DNA of 64,000 nucleotides from Streptomyces sp. NRRL F-525 (GTDB lineage: Bacteria > Actinomycetota > Actinomycetes > Streptomycetales > Streptomycetaceae): contig NZ_JNXE01000014.1 of assembly GCF_000716605.1 (NCBI RefSeq), positions 186,001 through 250,000 on the forward strand, read 5' to 3'. The position numbers and the translations under genes are program-made. The notes under the pieces were generated by a model. It saw nothing but the letters and a program-made list of their open reading frames with translations, was not told the DNA's origin and did not search any database. Positions 58,829 through 64,000 of this stretch are shown piece after piece (position 1 is the first letter of the stretch; the number at the start of each line of letters is the position of its first letter).

Positions 58829-59580
58829 GCGAACGCCTCCACCCGGACGCCCGACTCCAGGAGCCGCGCGCGGACCCTGCGGGCCAGGTCGACCGCGCCG
58901 GGCGTGTCCCCGTGCAGGCACAGGGAGCGGGCCTGTACCTCGATGCGGGCCCCGGAGAGCGCGTCGACGATCCCGGAGCGGGCCAGGCTCAGCGAGCGCT
59001 CCACGACGGCGTCGGGGTCGGTGACCACCGCGCCGTCCCGGCCGCGCGGCACGAGGGTGCCCTCGTCGGTGTAGGCGCGGTCCGCGAACGCCTCCGTGAC
59101 GGCCGGCAGCCCGGCCTTCGCGGCCAGGTCGAGGACGACCGAGCCGGGCAGCCCGAGCACGGGCAGCGAGGCGTCGGCCAGGAGCACGCCCTCGATCACC
59201 GCGGCAGCCTGCTCCGGGTCGTGCACCACCCGGTTGTAGAGCGCGCCGTGCGGCTTGACGTAGGACACGCGCGTGCCCGCCGCGCGGGCGAAGACCTCCA
59301 AGGCGCCGATCTGGTACGCCACTTCGGCCGCCAGCTCGGCGGACGGCACGTCCATCGCGCGCCGCCCGAACCCCGCCAGGTCCCGGTAGGACACCTGCGC
59401 GCCGACCCGTACCCCGCGCTCGGCCGCCAGCTCGCACACCCGCCGCATGGTGACCGGGTCCCCGGCGTGGAAACCGCAGGCCACGTTGGCGCTGGTGACG
59501 ACGGACAACAGCTGTTCGTCGTCGGTGAGATGCCAGCGGCCGAAGCCCTCGCCGAGGTCGGCGTTCAGATCGATCATCAT
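58825..59580 (-). CDS. pxpA: 5-oxoprolinase subunit A (PxpA, LamB/YcsF)
   Basis: A 251-residue LamB/YcsF protein. MIDLNADLGEGFGRW is the diagnostic start; NVACGFHAGDP, VGAQVSYRDLAGFGRR and KPHGALYNRVVHD supply further conserved residues including the metal-site His. It is the catalytic subunit with PxpB/PxpC. ATG 59580 or 59577 (ATGATG); the ribosome site AGGAG favours the second. Lies 9 bp after the DUF1445 gene. Confidence 0.94.
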   Translation of the reverse strand: MMIDLNADLGEGFGRWHLTDDEQLLSVVTSANVACGFHAGDPVTMRRVCELAAERGVRVGAQVSYRDLAGFGRRAMDVPSAELAAEVAYQIGALEVFARAAGTRVSYVKPHGALYNRVVHDPEQAAAVIEGVLLADASLPVLGLPGSVVLDLAAKAGLPAVTEAFADRAYTDEGTLVPRGRDGAVVTDPDAVVERSLSLARSGIVDALSGARIEVQARSLCLHGDTPGAVDLARRVRARLLESGVRVEAFA

Positions 59581-59589
59581 CTCTCCTGG

Positions 59590-60411
59590 TCAGGCGATGC
59601 GGTACTGCTCGTCGCGGGCATCGGTGACGAACATCTGGCCCGGCGCGTGGGTGATCGCGAACGGCGGGCGGGAGGCCATCACCGCGGCCTGCGGGGTCAC
59701 CCCGCAGGCCCAGAACACCGGGATGTCGTCCGGGTCGGCGTCCACCGGATCGCCGAAGTCCGGACGGCCGAGGTCCGCGATGCCGAGCCCCGAGGGATCG
59801 CCGCAGTGTACGGGGCTGCCGTGCACCGCCGGGAGCAGCGCGGTCTCCCGGATCGCCGTCGCCAGATGCTCCGGCGGCACCGGGCGCATCGACACCACCA
59901 TCGGGCCGTGCAGCCGCCCCGCCGGGCGACACGGGCGTCCGGTCACGTACATCGGGACGTTGCGGCCCTGCTCGATGTGCCGGATCGGGACGCCCGCCTC
60001 GCTCAGCGACCACTCGAAGGTGAAGCTGCACCCGATCAGGAACGACACCAGGTCGTCGCGCCAGTAGGCCCGTACGTCCGTCGGCTCGTCCGTCAGCTCG
60101 CCGTCCCGCCACACCCGGTAGCGCGGCAGATCGGTGCGCAGGTCGGCGCCGTCCGCGAGCACCGTCTCCCAGGAGCCCGCGTCCGTGACGTCGAGCACCG
60201 GACAGGGCTTCGGGTTGCGCTGGCAGAACAGCAGCATGTCGTAGGCCCAGTCGGCGGGCACCGAGATCAGGTTGACCTGGGTGTGGCCCGCCGCGACCCC
60301 GGCCGTGGGACCCGTCAGCCCGGCCCGGAAGCGGGCCCGGGCGGAACGCGGGCTCCACGCGTGCGCGTGCTCGTCGACGAGGGTCAGGGGGCGGTCCTCC
60401 GTGCGGTTCAC
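59590..60411 (-). CDS. DUF1445/D-glutamate cyclase family protein (putative hydro-lyase)
   Basis: A 273-residue protein of the DUF1445 family (PF07286), to which the N-terminal part of vertebrate D-glutamate cyclase is related. Conserved blocks: [53 protein letters not shown] and [12 protein letters not shown] with TDARDEQY at the end. Placed directly before pxpABC, it could make 5-oxo-proline from D-glutamate, to be hydrolysed by PxpABC. GTG 60411 overlaps the MFS stop (GTGA). Confidence 0.85.
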   Translation of the reverse strand: MNRTEDRPLTLVDEHAHAWSPRSARARFRAGLTGPTAGVAAGHTQVNLISVPADWAYDMLLFCQRNPKPCPVLDVTDAGSWETVLADGADLRTDLPRYRVWRDGELTDEPTDVRAYWRDDLVSFLIGCSFTFEWSLSEAGVPIRHIEQGRNVPMYVTGRPCRPAGRLHGPMVVSMRPVPPEHLATAIRETALLPAVHGSPVHCGDPSGLGIADLGRPDFGDPVDADPDDIPVFWACGVTPQAAVMASRPPFAITHAPGQMFVTDARDEQYRIA

Positions 60412-61727
60412 GCCAGTTCCTTTCCACGCGTCTCCGGCAGCCCCAGGAGCGCCAGTGCCGCGATGCCGTAACCGATGGCCCCGAAGACGAGCGCTCCTCC
60501 CACACCCCAACTGTCGGCCAGGAAGCCCACCAGGGTCGGGAAGACGGCGCCCACCGCGCGGCCGGTGTTGTACGTGAAGCCCTGTCCCGTGCCGCGCACC
60601 GCCGTCGGATACAGCTCGCTCAGGTACGAGCCGAAGCCGCTGAAGATCGCCGACATGCAGAACCCGAGCGGGAAACCGAGCACCAGGAGAAGGGTGTTGG
60701 CGCCGCTGGGGATGTGCGTGTACACCAGGATGCAGACCGCCGAGAGCAGCGCGAAGAGCCAGATGTTGCGTTTGCGGCCGAGCACGTCGGTGAGGTAGCC
60801 GCCGGTCAGATAGCCCAGGAACGCACCGGAGATCAGGAAGGTCAGATAGCCGCCGGTGCCGACGACCGACAGCCCGCGCTCCGTCTTGAGGTACGTCGGC
60901 ACCCAGGTGGCGAGGGTGTAGTAGCCGCCCTGGACGCCGGTCGAGAGCAGGCCCGCGAAGACCGTCGTACGCAGCAGACCCGGGGACTCGGCCGTACCGG
61001 GCTTGAAGATCGCCGCGAACGAGCCCTTCTGGGGGTTCTGCTCGCGGGCGGCCGTCGCCTCCGGAGCGTCGTGCACCCGGCGCCGTACCCAGAGCACCAG
61101 CAGCGCGGGGAGCGCGCCGGTCCAGAACATCACCCGCCAGGCCAGGTCGTCGCCGAGGAACGAGAAGACCAGCGTGTAGACCACCGCGGCCAGCGCCCAG
61201 CCGACCGCCCAGGAGCTCTGGACCGCGCCGAGCGTACGGCCTCGGTGCTTGGCGCTCGCGTACTCGGCGACCAGGATCGCGCCGACCGCCCACTCGCCGC
61301 CGAAACCGAGCCCCTGGAGGGCGCGGAACACCAGCAGGGTCTCGTAGTTGGGCGCGAAGCCGCAGGCCACGGTGAAGACGGCGTAGGTGATCACCGTGAT
61401 CATCAGGGCCTTGACGCGGCCCACCCGGTCGGCGAAGACGCCCGCCACGGCACCGCCGACCGCGGAGACGACCAGCGTGACCGTGGTGAACAGGCCGGTC
61501 TGGCCGCTGTCCAGGCCGAAGTACGCGGCCAGCGCGACCATGCTCAGCGGCAGCGTGAAGTAGTCGTAGGAGTCCAGGGCGTAGCCGCCGAACGCGCCGG
61601 CGAAGGCGCGCCGGCCGTTCGGACCGAGCGCGCGCAGCCAGGCCAACGCGCCGTCGTCGGCGGTCAGTTCGTCCGCGCCGGGCTGTGTTCCGGTGTTCAG
61701 GGCCTGAGGTGGAGGGGTCGTGCTCAT
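60408..61727 (-). CDS. MFS transporter of the pxp operon
   Basis: A 439-residue 12-helix MFS protein of the organic-acid/sialate:proton symporter type ([25 protein letters not shown] start; [30 protein letters not shown] and [32 protein letters not shown] blocks). As first gene of an operon ending in 5-oxoprolinase subunits, it probably imports 5-oxoproline, glutamate or a related acid. Its ATG 61727 lies across from the divergent GntR regulator. Confidence 0.85.
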   Translation of the reverse strand: MSTTPPPQALNTGTQPGADELTADDGALAWLRALGPNGRRAFAGAFGGYALDSYDYFTLPLSMVALAAYFGLDSGQTGLFTTVTLVVSAVGGAVAGVFADRVGRVKALMITVITYAVFTVACGFAPNYETLLVFRALQGLGFGGEWAVGAILVAEYASAKHRGRTLGAVQSSWAVGWALAAVVYTLVFSFLGDDLAWRVMFWTGALPALLVLWVRRRVHDAPEATAAREQNPQKGSFAAIFKPGTAESPGLLRTTVFAGLLSTGVQGGYYTLATWVPTYLKTERGLSVVGTGGYLTFLISGAFLGYLTGGYLTDVLGRKRNIWLFALLSAVCILVYTHIPSGANTLLLVLGFPLGFCMSAIFSGFGSYLSELYPTAVRGTGQGFTYNTGRAVGAVFPTLVGFLADSWGVGGALVFGAIGYGIAALALLGLPETRGKELA

Positions 61728-61830
61728 GGGCACCTCGCAGAGGGAGGACGGAGGGTGCTGGGAGTGAGCAGTGCCGTGCGGAAGCCGTCGGCGCCGGGGT
61801 GAGCGGTGGCGCCTTTCCGAGAAAGGTAGA

Positions 61831-61847
61831 GGATCGTTGAACGATCC
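61831..61847. promoter_or_regulatory. Near-perfect palindrome, GntR/FadR operator
   Basis: GGATCGTT-G-AACGATCC, 8-bp arms about a single central base, in the 169-bp gap between divergent MFS and GntR genes, 50 bp from the GntR start. Size and symmetry fit a FadR-subfamily GntR operator. Confidence 0.7.
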
Positions 61848-61896
61848 CTCAATACCCATGTTGTTTCGTTCTTGTATCTGCGGTTGAATTCCGGGC

Positions 61897-62604
61897 ATGG
61901 CAGAGCAGCTGACGGGACTGGCAGACGACCGCGCCCTCCTGGGCCGTACGAGCACCGCGGAACGTGTCTCGGACATCCTCAGGAGCCGGATCGCGGAGGG
62001 TTATTTCCCGCCGGGCACACGGCTCTCGGAGGACAGCATCGGCGGGGCGCTCGGTGTGTCGCGCAACACACTCCGCGAGGCGTTCCGGCTGCTTACCCAT
62101 GAGCGGCTGCTCGTCCACGAGTTGAACCGGGGCGTCTTCGTCCGGGTCCTGAGCGTCGAGGACGTCGAGGACATCTACCTCACCCGCCGCCTCGTCGAGT
62201 GCGCCGTCGTGCGCGGACTGGGCGAGCCGCCGTACGCCCTCGAACAGCTCGCCTCGGCCGTCACCGAAGGGCAGTTGGCGTCCGTCGAAGATGACTGGAA
62301 AGGCGTGGGTACGGCCAATATCCACTTCCACCGGGAACTCGTCGCCCTCGCCGGCAGCGCCCGCACGGACGAGCTGATGCGCAGCGTCTTCGCCGAACTC
62401 CGGCTCGCCTTCCACCTCGTGGACGACCCGAAGGCGCTCCATGAGCCGTACCTCCAGCGCAACCGCCTGATCCTCCAGGCCCTCCAGGCGAACGACGCGG
62501 CCGAGGCCGAGAAACTGCTCGCGGTCTACCTCGACGACTCGCTCGACCGGGTCGTCGACGCGTACCGGCAGCGGGTCGGCGAGGACGGCACGGTGGTCGA
62601 CTGA
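61897..62604 (+). CDS. GntR-family (FadR/FCD) regulator of the pxp operon
   Basis: A 235-residue regulator with an N-terminal winged helix (STAERVSDILRSRIAEGYFPPGTRLSEDSIGGALGVSRNTLREAFRLLTHE) and a C-terminal helical FCD domain whose metal/ligand residues include the FHRELVALAGS and RNRLILQALQ helices. The divergent layout and palindrome make the MFS-DUF1445-pxpABC operon its likely target, with 5-oxoproline or glutamate as effector. ATG 61897. Confidence 0.88.
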   Translation: MAEQLTGLADDRALLGRTSTAERVSDILRSRIAEGYFPPGTRLSEDSIGGALGVSRNTLREAFRLLTHERLLVHELNRGVFVRVLSVEDVEDIYLTRRLVECAVVRGLGEPPYALEQLASAVTEGQLASVEDDWKGVGTANIHFHRELVALAGSARTDELMRSVFAELRLAFHLVDDPKALHEPYLQRNRLILQALQANDAAEAEKLLAVYLDDSLDRVVDAYRQRVGEDGTVVD

Positions 62605-62693
62605 CCCGCACATGACCGACACACGTGGTTGAGGCGGTAGTCGCTTCTGCGTCGTTTGGGTCGTTGTCAGACCGAGGACCTAGTCTGTGCACC

Positions 62694-64000
62694 GTGACTT
62701 CGCCTGCATCGACGGACAGCGTTCCGCCCCAGTTCAGCGCGGGGCCGCGCCCCGCCCCGGGCCCGGCCGCCGACGAGGGACTGGCGCGGCGACTGCGCGC
62801 GCTCGCCTGCACCGCGCCGCTGCACGACCTCGACGCACGCAAGGCCAATCTCGCTGGCGAGTACTCGGTCTACGGCATGGCCGAGGTGGCCCTCGCCGCC
62901 ATCGACCTGGTCACCCTGAACATGGACTTCGACACGGGTGCCGACCACGACCAGATAGTGGCCAGGCTCATCCCGCGCATCGCCGCACAGGCCCCGCAGC
63001 GCCCCGTCGCCGAGCACGAGCGCGTGGCCCGCTGGGTCCTGGAGAACCTGATCAACGTCGGCAGCGTCGACCGCGGCTTCCGCACGGTCTACGGCACGTT
63101 CGCGCAGGACGGCACGTATGTGCGCCGGGACTACGACTTCAAGCTGATCGAGGAGGTTCCCGGTTACGGGGGCAGCGTGTACCTCCGTACGACCGACGAG
63201 GCCGTCAACGTCCTCGTGGGCGCCCTCGACACCGACGTCACCAGTGCGCAGATCGCCGCCGAGGTGAAGCTGGAGGTGCTGATCAGCCGGGGGCGGCTCG
63301 CCGACGCGCAGCTCGCCGCGGAGCAGGCCCGGTACCGGACCGTGCAGTACTCGGAGACGCTCCGGCGCGCGCTGGACGCGACGCGGCGCAACGTCCGCGC
63401 GGTGGACTGGCTCAGTGCTGTGCCGGACATGATCGCCGAGGCTCTCGATCACGTTGCTGATCGGTATCGCCACGAGAACGCGATCCTGACCAATATCCGC
63501 AAGGCCCGTGACGAGTCCGAGGACGCCGAACAGAAGCGGCGGGCGGCCGAGTTGGTCGACATCGTCAAGGACTGCATCCGGCGGCACACGCAGCTTCAGT
63601 CGCGTCTTCTGGAGGCGGGGCCGCTGTTCCGTGCGGAGCAGGATCGGCAGGCCTTCGCCACGCCGATGACGACCTCGGGGATCGACCTCTACGGGCATCT
63701 CGTTTCGCCTGTGCTGCCGTTGCCGCTGGAGTCGGCGATCCGGGTCACTGACGCGTTCTTCGCTCGGGGGACCGGGTTGCGTACGCCGGTGTCCGTTCGG
63801 GTGGGGGATCTTGTCGACATACTGCTGACGCCGCCTGCTGAGCGGGAGCATCTTGGGGCGGAGATGCCTGAGCCGGATCTCATCGCCACGCCGGACGACA
63901 GTCGGTTCAGCGAGGAGCAGCTGGCTGCGGCCATGGAGTTGCTTGATCTGCCTGCGGATGCGCCTCGGCGGTTGTCGGGGTTGCTGGCTGACGCGCGGCG
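62694..64000 (+). CDS. Large helical protein, possible JetA/MukF-type kleisin, 3' partial
   Basis: The frame starting at GTG 62694 stays open for 435 codons to the window end. The N-terminus is Pro-rich; then YGMAEVALAAIDLVTLNMDFDTG and HERVARWVLENLINVGSVDRGFRTVYG look like a winged-helix region, YVRRDYDFKLIEEVPGYGGSVYLRTTDEAVNVLVGALDTDV a strand-rich piece, followed by long helices (SRGRLADAQLAAEQARYRTVQYSETLRRALDATRRNVRAVDWLSAVPDMI). That order (winged helix then helical bundle) is like MukF/MksF and JetA, but I am not certain. From about 63410 onward T/G-ending codons become more frequent. No stop is in the window. Confidence 0.5.
   Translation, partial: MTSPASTDSVPPQFSAGPRPAPGPAADEGLARRLRALACTAPLHDLDARKANLAGEYSVYGMAEVALAAIDLVTLNMDFDTGADHDQIVARLIPRIAAQAPQRPVAEHERVARWVLENLINVGSVDRGFRTVYGTFAQDGTYVRRDYDFKLIEEVPGYGGSVYLRTTDEAVNVLVGALDTDVTSAQIAAEVKLEVLISRGRLADAQLAAEQARYRTVQYSETLRRALDATRRNVRAVDWLSAVPDMIAEALDHVADRYRHENAILTNIRKARDESEDAEQKRRAAELVDIVKDCIRRHTQLQSRLLEAGPLFRAEQDRQAFATPMTTSGIDLYGHLVSPVLPLPLESAIRVTDAFFARGTGLRTPVSVRVGDLVDILLTPPAEREHLGAEMPEPDLIATPDDSRFSEEQLAAAMELLDLPADAPRRLSGLLADAR

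Overview
The window is about 64 kb of very GC-rich actinobacterial chromosome, almost certainly Streptomyces. The evidence is G/C-ending codons, many GTG and TTG starts, Tat-type signal peptides, F420-type enzymes, RbpA with a SigR-type promoter, a SCO1431-type small membrane protein, and the gene order hisG-hisE-ribH-ribBA-ribM-ribE read backwards. From memory, hisE/hisG, the rib operon, the CbxX-type AAA ATPase, acyl-CoA dehydrogenase, polyprenol-phosphate mannosyltransferase, fxsA and rbpA are all neighbours in S. coelicolor (about SCO1421-SCO1447). The core here is therefore ordinary vertical backbone with interruptions. I see no rRNA, tRNA, insertion sequence, integrase or CRISPR array.

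Layout. 1-14 kb: a HAD/EEP fusion hydrolase, a DUF1963 protein, the lysine monooxygenase/aminovaleramidase pair davA-davB, an F420-type oxidoreductase, a membrane-anchored GH6 glucanase, an NCS2 permease, a secreted alginate-lyase-like enzyme, a thioesterase, and an MFS/ROK-regulator pair diverging from a perfect palindrome. 14-19.4 kb: FMN riboswitch, ribE-ribM-ribBA-ribH, then hisE-hisG and a PH-domain membrane protein. 19.5-22 kb: two overlapping CNNM/CorC-type membrane proteins. 22-29.7 kb: a fructan-utilisation island (LacI regulator, cytoplasmic GH32, ABC importer, divergent secreted GH32). It has two shared operator-like sites and is bounded on the left by a duplicated gene junction.

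29.8-44.7 kb: EccA/CbxX-like AAA ATPase, uridine kinase, secreted C39 peptidase, a 48-residue membrane protein, TetR regulator, acyl-CoA dehydrogenase followed by a 192-bp tandem repeat, two hypothetical genes, a phosphotransferase, Lrp regulator, amidohydrolase, Ppm1-type mannosyltransferase and FxsA. 44.7-54 kb: RbpA, a UMF1-type MFS protein, GDPD, a YczE/YczR membrane-protein/MocR pair, an FtsK/TraB-like ATPase with a Walker A motif lacking its lysine, next to a plasmid-transfer-like small membrane protein, an ankyrin protein, and a HEAT-repeat protein preceded by a 19-codon ORF. 54-57.3 kb: two GT4 glycosyltransferases and an SGNH hydrolase in one overlapping operon.

57.3-64 kb: a 5-oxoproline/D-glutamate catabolic operon (MFS, DUF1445 D-glutamate cyclase family, pxpA-pxpB-pxpC) diverging from its likely GntR/FadR regulator around a near-perfect palindrome. 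A long protein running off the window end may be a MukF/JetA-like kleisin.

The most interesting items are the duplicated lacI/GH32 junction (a likely scar of cluster replacement), a 27-G tract inside the ROK regulator gene, the Cys-Cys micro-ORF, the degenerate-Walker ATPase with its Spd-like partner, and the truncated possible Wadjet/Mks component at the right edge. Functional names are family-level inferences from sequence and memory; no database search was run.
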